This document shows, piece by piece, positions 7,076 to 16,013 of a DNA stretch of 32,781 nucleotides. The notes below the pieces were generated by a model that saw only the letters and a list, made by a program, of their open reading frames with translations, was not told the DNA's origin and did not search any database. Source of the stretch: Marinibacterium sp. (GTDB taxonomy: Bacteria; Pseudomonadota; Alphaproteobacteria; Rhodobacterales; Rhodobacteraceae); contig JAEPNQ010000044.1 in NCBI GenBank assembly GCA_017643305.1, positions 1-32,781 of the forward strand, written 5' to 3'. The first letter of the stretch is position 1, and every line of letters begins with the position of its first letter. Position numbers and translations under genes: made by a program.

Positions 7076-8734
7076 ATGACCGACAGGTTTCGCATAACAT
7101 TGGGACAGCTCAACCCGGTTGTCGGCGATATCCCCGGAAATGCGGAACAGGCATATAAACTTTGGCAGCAGGGCAAGAACGCCGGGGCCGATCTTGTCGC
7201 GCTGCCGGAAATGTTCATCACTGGCTACAATGCGCAGGATCTGGTGAGCAAACCTGCCTTTCACATTGCAGCGATCGACGCAGTGCGCACATTGGCGGAC
7301 CGTTGCGTAGACGGCCCCGCGCTTGCCATTGGCGGGCCATGGGTCGACGGCGTATCGCTCTACAACGCGTATTTCATCCTGCGCCAAGGCAACATTGTCA
7401 GCACAGTTCTGAAACACCACCTGCCCAACGAAACCGTTTTTGATGAGGTCCGGATTTTCGACGCCGGGCCGCTGGGCGGGCCGTATTCCGTAGGCAACAC
7501 CCGGATCGGGTCGCCGATCTGCGAAGACGCCTGGCATGAAGACGTAGCCGAAACACTGGCGGAAACCGGGGCGGAATTTCTATTGGTGCCTAACGGATCG
7601 CCCTATTATCGCGGCAAGCTGGAAACGCGAGTAAACCATATGGTTTCCCGCGTGGTCGAAACCGGGCTACCCCTAATCTACCTCAACATGGTTGGCGGTC
7701 AGGACGATCAGGTGTTTGATGGCGCCAGTTTTGGTCTGAACCCCGGCGGTGCGCTGGCCTTCCAGATGGCGGCCTTCGACGAAGCTGTGTCGCATGTGGA
7801 TCTGGAACGCGGGGCCGAAGGTTGGCGGATTGTGCCAGCCGACATACAGCATCAACCCGATACCTGGGAACAGGATTACCGCGCTATGGTGCAGGGGCTG
7901 CGCGATTATCTGGGGAAAACCGGGTTCAAAAAAGTTCTGCTGGGTCTCTCCGGTGGTATCGATTCCGCGTTGGTCGCCACCATTGCCTGCGATGCCATCG
8001 GGCCGCAGAATGTCCGCTGTGTCATGCTGCCGTCGGAATACACCAGTCGCGAAAGCCTGGAAGATGCCGAAGAACTGGCGGGTGCTCTGGGCTGCCCGTA
8101 CGACTATGTTCCCATTGCACAGGCCCGCGCGGCTGTGACCGAAACGCTGGCACCGCTCTTTGCCGGGCGTGACGCCGACCTGGCCGAAGAAAACATACAG
8201 TCCCGTCTGCGCGGTTTGCTGTTGATGGCCCTGTCGAACAAGTTTGGTGAAATGCTCCTGACCACCGGCAACAAATCCGAGGTCGCGGTGGGCTATGCCA
8301 CGATCTATGGCGACATGGCCGGGGGCTATAACCCGATCAAGGATCTCTACAAAACCCGCGTCTTTGAAACCTGCCGCTGGCGCAACGCCAATCACCGCGA
8401 CTGGATGATGGGCGCCGAAGGGGTGATGATTCCCCAGCGCGTGATCGACAAGCCGCCTAGCGCGGAACTGCGTGAAGATCAGAAAGACAGCGACAGTCTG
8501 CCCGATTATCCCGAATTGGATGCGATTTTGGAGATACTGGTGGACCAGGACGGGTCGATCGCCGATTGCGTCGTAGCAGGCTTTGATGCCGGGGTCGCAC
8601 GACGGGTGGAATGGCTGATTTATGTCAGCGAATACAAACGCTTCCAGTCTGCACCGGGCACCCGGTTGACCAAGCGTGCATTCTGGCTGGACCGCCGATA
8701 TCCCATCGCAAACCGGTTCCGCGACCCCAGCTGA
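7076..8734 (+). CDS. nadE: Glutamine-hydrolysing NAD+ synthetase
   Basis: This 552-residue two-domain enzyme converts nicotinate adenine dinucleotide to NAD+ using ATP and glutamine in the cytoplasm. The N-terminal nitrilase-like glutaminase domain has the Glu-Lys-Cys triad: E45 in LPEMFITGY, K113 in KHHLPN, and C149 in ICEDAW. The C-terminal synthetase domain carries the ATP-pyrophosphatase loop SGGIDS (292-297) and family motifs such as TTGNKSE and GGYNPIKD. Length is normal for the glutamine-dependent form. It starts about 155 bp from the divergent MORN gene and stands alone on its strand, so it probably has its own promoter. Confidence 0.95.
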   Translation: MTDRFRITLGQLNPVVGDIPGNAEQAYKLWQQGKNAGADLVALPEMFITGYNAQDLVSKPAFHIAAIDAVRTLADRCVDGPALAIGGPWVDGVSLYNAYFILRQGNIVSTVLKHHLPNETVFDEVRIFDAGPLGGPYSVGNTRIGSPICEDAWHEDVAETLAETGAEFLLVPNGSPYYRGKLETRVNHMVSRVVETGLPLIYLNMVGGQDDQVFDGASFGLNPGGALAFQMAAFDEAVSHVDLERGAEGWRIVPADIQHQPDTWEQDYRAMVQGLRDYLGKTGFKKVLLGLSGGIDSALVATIACDAIGPQNVRCVMLPSEYTSRESLEDAEELAGALGCPYDYVPIAQARAAVTETLAPLFAGRDADLAEENIQSRLRGLLLMALSNKFGEMLLTTGNKSEVAVGYATIYGDMAGGYNPIKDLYKTRVFETCRWRNANHRDWMMGAEGVMIPQRVIDKPPSAELREDQKDSDSLPDYPELDAILEILVDQDGSIADCVVAGFDAGVARRVEWLIYVSEYKRFQSAPGTRLTKRAFWLDRRYPIANRFRDPS

Positions 8735-8912
8735 CCGCACCCACCACATTTCCGCCACAATCGAACACACAATACCTTGCGTGACGGCTTAGTCTTGGGC
8801 TGAGACGCTGTCACACAAAGGCATTTTTATAACTTCGGGCAGACCCGGACCGCAGCGGCGCCAAGACCGCAGGCACGGCAATTTTTTCGGAACCACGATT
8901 CTGGGGTCTGAC

Positions 8913-9527
8913 ATGTTGTACAAAGCCAATCCCCAAGAAGGGGACCCAGCACCTTTGGAGGGCAAAGCCTACCCGGAAGATAACTCTCACTCGATTGAAG
9001 CGATTCGCGACCTGATCTGCCGCGAAGAGGGCGTGGCAGAAATAGGTATGGAGGCCAAACAGGAAACATCTGTTGCAAAACCCGCTTCAACGCATCGGCG
9101 AAAGTCCTGCGTCCGGACCGATCAGGGTCCGGCCCCCAAGCAGCGCGGCAAAGGTTTTCAGCCAGATTTCAGACTGTCAATGACGATCCTGGTTCTGGCA
9201 ATCTTCATCTGGAAGCCGCTGCTGCTACCTGGCCTGACACTGCTGCTGATCGCGCTGGTGGCCATTGTGTATTTCACCGTTGGCCCCGATGCGATCGCGG
9301 ACCTCATTGCCCTGTGGCATTACTGGATGCATCGTCGCAATCCCGATTGCGCGGCCCGGTGGCGCGCGAGGGCCAACCGCGTGTCCGCCCGGCTGGAACG
9401 GTGGGCCAAAAGGTTACCACGTCGCTGGACCGATGGGCTTTATTTTCCGTCCTTCGAATGGGAAGACGAAACCAACCAAACCGCATCTGGCCCGTTTGAG
9501 CGCCTGGTGCCGCAGGAACGCCTGTAG
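8913..9527 (+). CDS. Hypothetical membrane-associated protein
   Basis: The protein has 204 residues and I do not recognise the family. Residues 1-85 are hydrophilic with mixed charge. A hydrophobic region spans about 88-122 (LSMTILVLAIFIW, then LPGLTLLLIALVAIVYF), probably one long or two short membrane helices. An Arg/Trp-rich tail follows, including HRRNPDCAARWRARAN and KRLPRRWTDGLYFPSFEWE. The basic tail suggests that end is cytoplasmic or nucleic-acid facing, but this is inference. ATG 8913 has no clear Shine-Dalgarno sequence. The gene ends directly against the stop of the convergent peptidase gene. Codon use resembles that of neighbouring genes, so it is probably real. Confidence 0.65.
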   Translation: MLYKANPQEGDPAPLEGKAYPEDNSHSIEAIRDLICREEGVAEIGMEAKQETSVAKPASTHRRKSCVRTDQGPAPKQRGKGFQPDFRLSMTILVLAIFIWKPLLLPGLTLLLIALVAIVYFTVGPDAIADLIALWHYWMHRRNPDCAARWRARANRVSARLERWAKRLPRRWTDGLYFPSFEWEDETNQTASGPFERLVPQERL

Positions 9528-9902
9528 CTATTCCCACCACTGGTCGATTTCCGCAATCTGCGCATCGGTCCACCCGAAATGGTGAGCCAGTTCGTGGACC
9601 AGTACGTGGCTGACCAGATCGGCCAATTCCACATCCCCCCGGGTCCGCCATTCTGCCAGAATTGGTTCCTGAAACAGCCAAATAACATCCGGGGCAACTG
9701 GTTGATCCATAGTTGATTTTTCTGTCAGCGGAACACCTTCATACAGCCCGGTAAGCTCCAGCGGTTCGGTCATGCCCAGATCCTCGAGCATGGCAGGGTC
9801 GGGCCAATCGGCGACGTTGATCGCAACCGCACAGGCCAAGTTGCGGTATTGCTCCGGCAACCGCTCCAACGCAGCGGTGACCAACGGCTCTATCCGGTCC
9901 AT
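9528..9902 (-). CDS. Small zincin-like metallopeptidase family protein (DUF1025 type)
   Basis: This 124-residue protein carries the zinc-protease signature HELAHHFG at residues 103-110 (H103, E104, H107), followed by an acidic D113 in the WTDAQI segment, as in the minimal zincins of the DUF1025 group. The upstream segment with PEPLELTGLYEG-like spacing (here TEPLELTGLYEG) is also characteristic. These small proteins are single-domain with no signal peptide, so the location is probably cytoplasmic; the substrate is unknown. ATG 9902 was chosen because it leaves a standard family length, with GGTGAGG about 11 nt upstream. The longer frame upstream would run across the divergent neighbour's start. 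Confidence 0.82.
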   Translation of the reverse strand: MDRIEPLVTAALERLPEQYRNLACAVAINVADWPDPAMLEDLGMTEPLELTGLYEGVPLTEKSTMDQPVAPDVIWLFQEPILAEWRTRGDVELADLVSHVLVHELAHHFGWTDAQIAEIDQWWE

Positions 9903-9979
9903 GTCGTGTGCATCCTCACCATTGCAATCCTGCAGGCCTTGCGGGAAAATTCCACCCGGCCCTGTCTGTGAGAGGTAGA

Positions 9980-10552
9980 ATGGCGGACCCTTATTTCTTT
10001 GGCTACGGTAGTCTCGTAAACGCCGCCACACATGAGTTCCCGGACACAAATCCGGCCCGTATTCGCGGTTGGCGACGGGCGTGGCGGCACACAGATCTGC
10101 GGCAGGTCGCGTTTCTGACTGTGATTCCGGATGTAGAGTGCGAAATCGAAGGCGTGATTGCTCATGTCCCCAACAATGACTGGGTCGCGCTGGACGAACG
10201 CGAATGGGCCTATGACCGGCTGCCTGCGACTCAGGACGTCACCCATGGGTTGGACCGGACGCTGGATGTAGCAATCTACGCGGTGCCAGCCGAACGGCAC
10301 AGCCCTGTGTCCGCCGCACATCCGATCCTGATGAGCTATCTGGACGTGGTCCTGCAGGGCTATCTGCGGGTTTTTGGGACGGCAGGCGCGGATCGATTCA
10401 TTGAAACCACCGCAGGCTGGCACACGCCTGTTCTAAATGATCGCGCCCGGCCCCGCTATCCGCGCAATCAGACGCTTACCGCAGATGAACGCGATTTTGT
10501 CGATGATCGGCTTGCGCGGCTGGGTGCGTCGATTGTGGCCGAAGACGGCTGA
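9980..10552 (+). CDS. Gamma-glutamylcyclotransferase-fold protein
   Basis: The protein has 190 residues. The N-terminal FGYGSLVN (residues 7-14) is the nucleotide-free glycine loop typical of the gamma-glutamylcyclotransferase/ChaC fold. LDEREWAYDR (71-80) supplies the conserved acidic residue (E73 or E75) expected to be catalytic. Relatives release 5-oxoproline from gamma-glutamyl peptides or glutathione; the precise substrate here is not determinable. ATG 9980 is preceded by AGAGGT with close spacing, which favours it over the longer frame from 9908. The gene is divergent from the zincin gene with a 77-bp gap and ends just before a strong hairpin. Confidence 0.8.
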   Translation: MADPYFFGYGSLVNAATHEFPDTNPARIRGWRRAWRHTDLRQVAFLTVIPDVECEIEGVIAHVPNNDWVALDEREWAYDRLPATQDVTHGLDRTLDVAIYAVPAERHSPVSAAHPILMSYLDVVLQGYLRVFGTAGADRFIETTAGWHTPVLNDRARPRYPRNQTLTADERDFVDDRLARLGASIVAEDG

Positions 10553-10563
10553 AGCCAACCCGC

Positions 10564-10590
10564 GCCCGGAAGCTTGGAAAGCTTCCGGGC
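10564..10590. terminator. Strong bidirectional hairpin between convergent genes
   Basis: A perfect 12-bp inverted repeat, GCCCGGAAGCTT, loop GGA, AAGCTTCCGGGC, lies between the cyclotransferase-like gene and the convergent ThDP-enzyme gene. It has no T-run on either side, so it is a stem-only terminator or 3'-end stabiliser that could serve both strands. Confidence 0.7.
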
Positions 10591-10599
10591 CTGTTGCAA

Positions 10600-12225
10600 T
10601 CAGAGGTGAATACGCGGCACAGATGCCGGGTCCAGCACCAGCTCGATCAACACCGGCCCATCCGTTGACATCATCGTTTCAAGCGCATGGTCCAGCTCAA
10701 CCTCAGACGACACCTTGATTCCCTTGGCGCCCATCGCTTCAGCCATGGCGGCCATCGACGGCCACGTGAATTCCGACAGCGACGGATCCATCTGCCGGTC
10801 TTCAAACTGGATATATTCCGCTCCATAAGCGGAATCATTGCAGATGACGGTCACCATGTTCAGATTTTCGCGCAAAGTGGCCGAAAACTCCGACAGCCCG
10901 CCCATCATGAACCCACCGTCACCACACAAAAACAGCGTCTTTTGATCGGGACGCGCCACCGCCGCCCCGACCGCATAGCCCATGCCCATGCCAATCGCAC
11001 CGACATTGGTGGAAACCACGAAGTTTTCCGGCGAATTCACCCCGATCCGTTCCCACGCCGTCTGCATAAACCGCCCGCCGTCGCAGACCAGCACGCGATC
11101 TTCTGGCAACGCGGCGTCCAACCGGACCATCGCCCGCGCAAGATCGACAGTGCCCGGCGCGTTGCCCGGCGGCGGCACAGGAACCTCGGCCCGCAGATCG
11201 TCCGGGTTGATCGTATCGGTGGATTGGGAGGACGGGATTTCCGCTTCGTCCAGCCAATGAACAAACGTGTCGGCCACCAGCCCCGGATCACCTGCGATGG
11301 CCGCATCCGGATTGTACCGACGTCCCAGTTGCTGGATGTCGTCATCTACCTGAATCAGACGCTTGCCTTCCAGAAAGCCGCCCTTCACCGTGGTGAACCG
11401 GTTCAGCCCCGCACCAAAGGCAATGATGCAGTCTGCTTTTGCAATCACATCGCCCGCCGCGGGCGTGCTGAGCGTCCCAAAGACGTCAAGATCGTATGGC
11501 GCACCGTGAAACAGCGACTTGGCTTTCAGTGTCGTGGCCACTGGTGCGCCAATGCGATCTGCCAGCGCTAACAGTTGGTCGCGCGCATGCACGGCCCCGC
11601 GCCCGGCCAGCACCAGCGGACGACGGGCCGCCGCAATAGCACCGATGGCATTGTTCAGCGCGTCGCCTTCACCCGGCGCAGCCGGCTGGCCGTGATCTTC
11701 GAACGGCACTGGGTCATAGCTGGTCTGTTCCCACATGAACGGCGTTGGCATGTTCAACACGACTGGGCGGCGTTCCAACCGCGCCCGGCGGAAGGCATTG
11801 GCCACGTCGACCGCCACGGTTTCCGGGCTGCGTAGCTGTTCAAACCCGGCGCCGGCTGCTTCGATCAACGCTTTTTGCGCCACGGCCTGTGGGTGGTCCG
11901 GGTCCTGCACCGGCGTGTCACCGGCCAGCAAGACCATCGGCGTCATGCCCTTGACCCCTTCGATCAGGGAGGTGACCGTATTGGACACAGCAGGCCCCTG
12001 TGTCACCGTTGCCGCAGCGATCCGGCCCGTGGCCGTTGCATAGCCCAGCGCCATCAGAACTGCGCCCGCTTCGTGCACGGCAGGCACATACCGTCCACCC
12101 AACTGGCGCACATAATGGTCCACCATGAAAAGGTTGGAATCGCCCATCAGACCGAACAGGGTATCGACCCCCTGATCTTTCAGGGCACGTGCAAGGGCGG
12201 CGTGAACCGTGATTTGGTCAGGCAT
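10600..12225 (-). CDS. Thiamine diphosphate-dependent enzyme, acetolactate synthase-like
   Basis: This 541-residue protein has the three-domain layout of the acetolactate synthase/benzoylformate decarboxylase family. The catalytic Glu is E52 in HEAGAVLMALGYA near the N-terminus. The ThDP/Mg-binding motif is GDG (435-437), followed by N463 in VICNDSAYGAE. The central domain contains LAGRGAVHARDQL. No regulatory subunit gene is adjacent, which argues against the biosynthetic ilvB enzyme and for a catabolic decarboxylase or carboligase of unknown substrate. The start at ATG 12225 has GGAG 6 nt upstream. It lies 101 bp downstream of gltX on the same strand, and the two may share a transcript. Confidence 0.82.
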   Translation of the reverse strand: MPDQITVHAALARALKDQGVDTLFGLMGDSNLFMVDHYVRQLGGRYVPAVHEAGAVLMALGYATATGRIAAATVTQGPAVSNTVTSLIEGVKGMTPMVLLAGDTPVQDPDHPQAVAQKALIEAAGAGFEQLRSPETVAVDVANAFRRARLERRPVVLNMPTPFMWEQTSYDPVPFEDHGQPAAPGEGDALNNAIGAIAAARRPLVLAGRGAVHARDQLLALADRIGAPVATTLKAKSLFHGAPYDLDVFGTLSTPAAGDVIAKADCIIAFGAGLNRFTTVKGGFLEGKRLIQVDDDIQQLGRRYNPDAAIAGDPGLVADTFVHWLDEAEIPSSQSTDTINPDDLRAEVPVPPPGNAPGTVDLARAMVRLDAALPEDRVLVCDGGRFMQTAWERIGVNSPENFVVSTNVGAIGMGMGYAVGAAVARPDQKTLFLCGDGGFMMGGLSEFSATLRENLNMVTVICNDSAYGAEYIQFEDRQMDPSLSEFTWPSMAAMAEAMGAKGIKVSSEVELDHALETMMSTDGPVLIELVLDPASVPRIHL

Positions 12226-12326
12226 GGGGCTCTCCTGGTAGTGATTGTCGCCATATCACTCCGGCATTTCCCAAACCGCAACCCCCCGGCCGGAAACTTC
12301 ACGCGTCCTGCCTGTCAGCGGCACAC

Positions 12327-13646
12327 CTATTTGCGGACTATCTGCAAGAGAGGCAGCAATGCCGCCATTTCCGGTCCACGCTCCTGGCCGGTCAAAGCCT
12401 TGCGCAGCGGCATGAACAAAGACTTGCCCTTGCGCCCGGTGGCTTCTTTGACGGCCGACGTCCAGTTGCCCCATGTGTCAGCTTCAAAGGGCAGATCGGG
12501 CAGCATCGCCATAGCCTGTGCAATGAATTCACGATCTTCGTTAGCCACCAGCGGCTCTGCTCCGTCGCGGCAAAGCGCCCACCATTTGTCCAGATCACCC
12601 AGCGTCGTGATGTTTTCCCGCGCCATGTTCCAGAACGGTTCGCGCAGATGTTCCGGCACGCCCAGCGCGACCACGGTGTCAGCCACCGCCGCGAAATCCA
12701 GCCCATGCAAATAGCTGGCGGTCAGCGGGAACAGGTCGGCCACGTCAAATTTGGTCGGGGCCGCGCCAAACCGGCTTACATCAAAGCCTTCGATCAACTC
12801 GTCCATAGACCCGCGCAGTTCCACCGGATCAGACGACCCCAGACGCGCCATGTGCGACAGCAGCGCCATGGGCTGCACGCCCTGTTCACGCAGATCGCGC
12901 AGCGCCAGCGTGCCCAGACGCTTGGACAACGCCTCCCCCTGCGGACCGGTCAGCAGCGAGTGGTGGGCAAAACGCGGGTGCGAATGTCCTAGCGCCGCCA
13001 TGATCTGGATTTGCGTCGCCGTGTTAGTCACATGGTCCGCGCCGCGCACCACGTCGGTCACACCCATATCCGTGTCATCCACGACCGAGGCCAGGGTGTA
13101 AAGAACCTGCCCATCGCCCCGGATCAGCACAGGGTCGCTGACCGAAGCCGCATCAATCGACACGTCCCCAAGAATGCCATCGGTCCATTCAATCCGTTCG
13201 TGATCCAGCAGGAAACGCCAGACGCCATCGCCCCGCTGGGCACGCAGGGCTGTTTTTTCTTCGTCCGCCAGGGTCAGCGCCGCGCGGTCATAGACCGGCG
13301 GTTTACCCATGTTCAGTTGTTTCTTGCGCTTCAAGTCCAGCTCGGTCGGCGTCTCGAATGCCTCGTAAAATCGGCCCAATTCCCGCAGTTTGTCTGCAGC
13401 ATCGGCATAGCGGTCCAACCGGTCCGATTGCCGTTCGACCCGGTCCCATTGCAGACCCAGCCACTCCAGATCCTGTTTGATGGCATCGACATATTCTTCC
13501 TTCGACCGCTCAGGGTCTGTGTCATCGATACGCAGGATGAACGTGCCGCCAGCCTTGCGCGCGATGAGGTAATTCATCAACGCGGTCCGCAGGTTCCCGA
13601 CATGGATGTATCCGGTCGGAGACGGGGCAAAACGAGTGGTTGTCAT
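12327..13646 (-). CDS. gltX: Glutamate--tRNA ligase
   Basis: This 439-residue class I synthetase charges tRNA-Glu with glutamate. The HIGH-type motif is in APSPTGYIHVGN (residues 8-19) and the KMSKS-type motif is ALSKRLG (239-245). RIDDTDPERSKEEY is the standard acceptor-binding segment. Alphaproteobacteria often have two gltX copies, one possibly favouring tRNA-Gln before GatCAB transamidation. The compact length fits the shorter form, but specificity cannot be read from this sequence. A strong AAAGGAG lies 6 nt before ATG 13646 and is embedded in a palindrome (13647-13660) that could hide it. Confidence 0.94.
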   Translation of the reverse strand: MTTTRFAPSPTGYIHVGNLRTALMNYLIARKAGGTFILRIDDTDPERSKEEYVDAIKQDLEWLGLQWDRVERQSDRLDRYADAADKLRELGRFYEAFETPTELDLKRKKQLNMGKPPVYDRAALTLADEEKTALRAQRGDGVWRFLLDHERIEWTDGILGDVSIDAASVSDPVLIRGDGQVLYTLASVVDDTDMGVTDVVRGADHVTNTATQIQIMAALGHSHPRFAHHSLLTGPQGEALSKRLGTLALRDLREQGVQPMALLSHMARLGSSDPVELRGSMDELIEGFDVSRFGAAPTKFDVADLFPLTASYLHGLDFAAVADTVVALGVPEHLREPFWNMARENITTLGDLDKWWALCRDGAEPLVANEDREFIAQAMAMLPDLPFEADTWGNWTSAVKEATGRKGKSLFMPLRKALTGQERGPEMAALLPLLQIVRK

Positions 13647-13660
13647 GAAAGGCTCCTTTC
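13647..13660 (-). promoter_or_regulatory. Shine-Dalgarno site of gltX inside a perfect palindrome
   Basis: On the minus strand the leader reads GAAAGG-AG-CCTTTC immediately before the ATG. The Shine-Dalgarno bases GGAG lie in the first half and the turn, and the second half touches the start codon. A small stem-loop would occlude ribosome binding, so this may set basal translation. No ligand or protein is implied by the sequence. Confidence 0.4.
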
Positions 13661-13722
13661 AGCCCGCGCGCTTTGTCACAAGGGGCCCGGTTTGTCCAGT
13701 TGGTGCAATGGCGAATGCAGGG

Positions 13723-13991
13723 TCAGGTGGGCAGAACCGGCCAGCGGCTACTAAGGTCTTCCAAGCCCGCCGTTATAAATTCTGCCAGAACCTCCAGATC
13801 GATATCTGCAAGTGTGTTGACGTAGAGACAGGACTTGCCAGTCTTGTGCTTGCCAATCCAGGACAGGATACGGCCGAAATCCGTGTAGCTGGGCACAGTG
13901 TAGGTAGCATGCGCGGCCTTGCTGACGATTTATTCCTAACGAGGAAACCCACAACACCAGCATCAGTCGGTTGTGTTTTGGTCTGGGACAT
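13723..13991 (-). pseudogene. Decayed DUF1801-domain gene with internal deletion
   Basis: Starting at ATG 13991, the minus strand encodes MSQTKTQPTDAGVVGFL, a typical N-terminus of DUF1801-domain proteins. Soon after, that frame loses similarity. In another frame the C-terminal half of the same domain appears: HATYTVPSYTDFGRILSWIG, then KHKTGKSCLYVNTLADID, then a helical tail ending at TGA 13723-13725. The remaining span is 269 bp, where a full gene would need about 420. So roughly the middle third is missing and the ends are joined out of frame. The function of DUF1801 proteins is poorly known. The gene is divergent from the hydrolase at 14097 and appears non-functional. Confidence 0.75.
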
Positions 13992-14096
13992 CACCGCACA
14001 TTTCCCATCCGCGCACATTCTTGGTGCGTTCAGCCACACTCGTCAGCTCCATAGTTTGGGCTGATTGCCGCCTGCCAACAGAACGGAGAAGTTGAA

Positions 14097-15029
14097 ATGA
14101 CCCTTTCCCTGACACGTCGCGCCGCCCTTGCCGGTGCTGCATCCCTGCCGCTGGCTGCTGCGGCCGCATCAACAGTTTCCGCCGGGGGCCACGGCGGCAA
14201 GGCCGCTATGCCAAACGCCCGCAGCTTCAAGCTGGGCAGCTTCGGAGTTACGACTTTACTGGACGGATCTTTCCCGCGCGATGGCGTGAAAGACATTTTT
14301 GGCGGTAACGTCGACCAGGCCGAATTTGAAAGCGTATCGGCGGATAATTTCATCCCGTCTGACATGGCGCAGTTTTATTTCACGCCCACATTGGTTGATA
14401 TCGGGCCGGACCTGGTGTTGTTCGACACGGGCCTTGGCCAAGGCGGTATTGCCGCTACTCTCGGGGATGCAGGCGTGACCCCGGATGCGGTGACGGTCGT
14501 GGTTCTAACACACATGCACCCGGAACATATCGGCGGGCTGATGACCGATGGCACGCCGACCTTCCCCAACAAGCGTTATGTCACCGGGCGCGTGGAATAC
14601 GACACGTGGCTCACCACCGGGTCAAACCGGATCACCGACCTGATGGCCAAGAACGTTACCCCGCTGGCCGACAAGATGACCTTTATCGAAGATGGTCAAT
14701 CCGTCGTGTCCGGAGTGACCGCGATGGCCGCCTTTGGCCATACGCCCGGCCACATGACCTATATGCTGGAAAGCGATGACGCACAGCTGGTGCTGACTGC
14801 CGACCTGGCCAACCATTACATCTGGCCCTTTGCCAACCCAGACTGGCACACCAGCTTTGACAGCGACAAGGTCGCTGCCACCGCATCGCGCCGCAATGTT
14901 CTGGGCATGCTGGCCACCGACCGGGTGCCGATGATCGGCTATCACATGCCCTTCCCCGCCGCCGGTTTCGTCGAAGCGCGCGGTGATGGCTTCCGTTTTG
15001 TGCTGGTCGGTTACCAGTTGATGGGCTGA
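14097..15029 (+). CDS. Tat-exported metallo-beta-lactamase-fold hydrolase
   Basis: This 310-residue protein starts with LTRRAALAGAASLPLAAAAA, a twin-arginine-like signal, so it is probably folded in the cytoplasm and exported to the periplasm. The MBL metal ligands are H139-x-H141-x-E143-H144 in THMHPEHIGG, H215 in FGHTPGH, D236 in TADLANHY and H283 in GYHMPF. Position 143 is normally Asp, so Glu is a notable substitution at the second-metal ligand. GGAG 10 nt upstream supports ATG 14097. Family members are lactonases, arylsulfatase-like or thiol-ester hydrolases; the substrate is unknown. It sits between two pseudogenes but looks intact. Confidence 0.85.
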   Translation: MTLSLTRRAALAGAASLPLAAAAASTVSAGGHGGKAAMPNARSFKLGSFGVTTLLDGSFPRDGVKDIFGGNVDQAEFESVSADNFIPSDMAQFYFTPTLVDIGPDLVLFDTGLGQGGIAATLGDAGVTPDAVTVVVLTHMHPEHIGGLMTDGTPTFPNKRYVTGRVEYDTWLTTGSNRITDLMAKNVTPLADKMTFIEDGQSVVSGVTAMAAFGHTPGHMTYMLESDDAQLVLTADLANHYIWPFANPDWHTSFDSDKVAATASRRNVLGMLATDRVPMIGYHMPFPAAGFVEARGDGFRFVLVGYQLMG

Positions 15030-15065
15030 GCCCAACTTGATCTGACGCATGGTGGGGCACCTGCC

Positions 15066-15796
15066 ATGCGTTTACCGTGGGACATAACAGATCATTCCCA
15101 CGACCCCGCCGACATCGTCGCCCGGATCCGGACCCCGAAACCCCAAGGAGGCCTAAGCGACATCGTTTACGGCGGCATCGACGGCTCGGTTGCGAGCTTT
15201 GTCATTGTATTTGGCATGGCAGGGGCAGGGCTGTCGCCTTTTGTGATTATTGCATTGAAGACCGCCAATGTGCTGGCCAACGGGTTTTCCATGGCGGCCA
15301 GCAATTACTCCTCCACCAAATCCAAGGCCGACAATACCGCACGCGTCCGTGCGATCTAAGCCCATCATATCGAGAAATACCCGTGTGGCGAATGGCTAGG
15401 ACGTGCGCGAGATCCTCGGTGTGGAGGGGTTCAGCGGGGATGCGCTGGATCGGGCAACGGATGAGATTACACAGGATCGGGAACCGCTGGATCGATACGA
15501 TGATCGAAGGGGAATATGGGCTGGGCGGAGCCGGCCCGGACCCAATGCGCGCCATGATGGCCACGTTTGTGACCCTCCTTGTAGCCGGGATGATCCCGCT
15601 TATGCCGTTTCTCTTCGGTCTGCCGGACGCGTTCCGCCTTTCATCCTTGCTGACCCTGGCAGTGTTTTTCGGCATCGGCGCCATGAAGAGCCGATGGTCG
15701 TTAGCCCCCTGGTGGCGGTCAGGGTTGGAGACCCTTTTGATCGGGGGAACTGCGGCAGCGATCGTCTTTGGTGTCGGCACCTTGTTTCATGCCTGA
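15066..15796 (+). pseudogene. Decayed VIT1/CCC1-family metal transporter gene (one stop, two frameshifts)
   Basis: The coding signal passes through all three frames. Frame 15066 gives LSDIVYGGIDGSVASFVIVF and ANVLANGFSMAASNYSSTK, then hits TAA 15357-15359, after which AHHIEKYPCGEW continues the family motif in the same frame. Near 15393-15400 similarity jumps to the next frame (DVREILGVEGFSGDALDRAT). Near 15475-15487 it jumps again (NRWIDTMIEGEYGLGGAG) and runs through three hydrophobic segments to TGA 15794-15796. Joined, it would be about 243 residues, the normal size for a bacterial VIT1/CCC1 iron or manganese transporter. Both shifts are +1. The product is almost certainly non-functional unless the lesions are sequencing errors. 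Confidence 0.85.
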
Positions 15797-16013
15797 TGCC
15801 AGAGAAGGATCGTACAGGGGAGTTCGCGGCCCGCGCAGCTTTCCCCGCTGGACGCCACCGCACCCCCCGCCTATAAGGCCCGGCATGAGCCGGATCCGCC
15901 TCATTCCCATTCGAATTACGTCCCCGGCGCTCACCGTTTGAGACGCCGGGCAAAGGTGTCTGACATTCGCACCGACCTGACCCCTGAGACACTCCCGACC
16001 AAGGACGCCAGCC

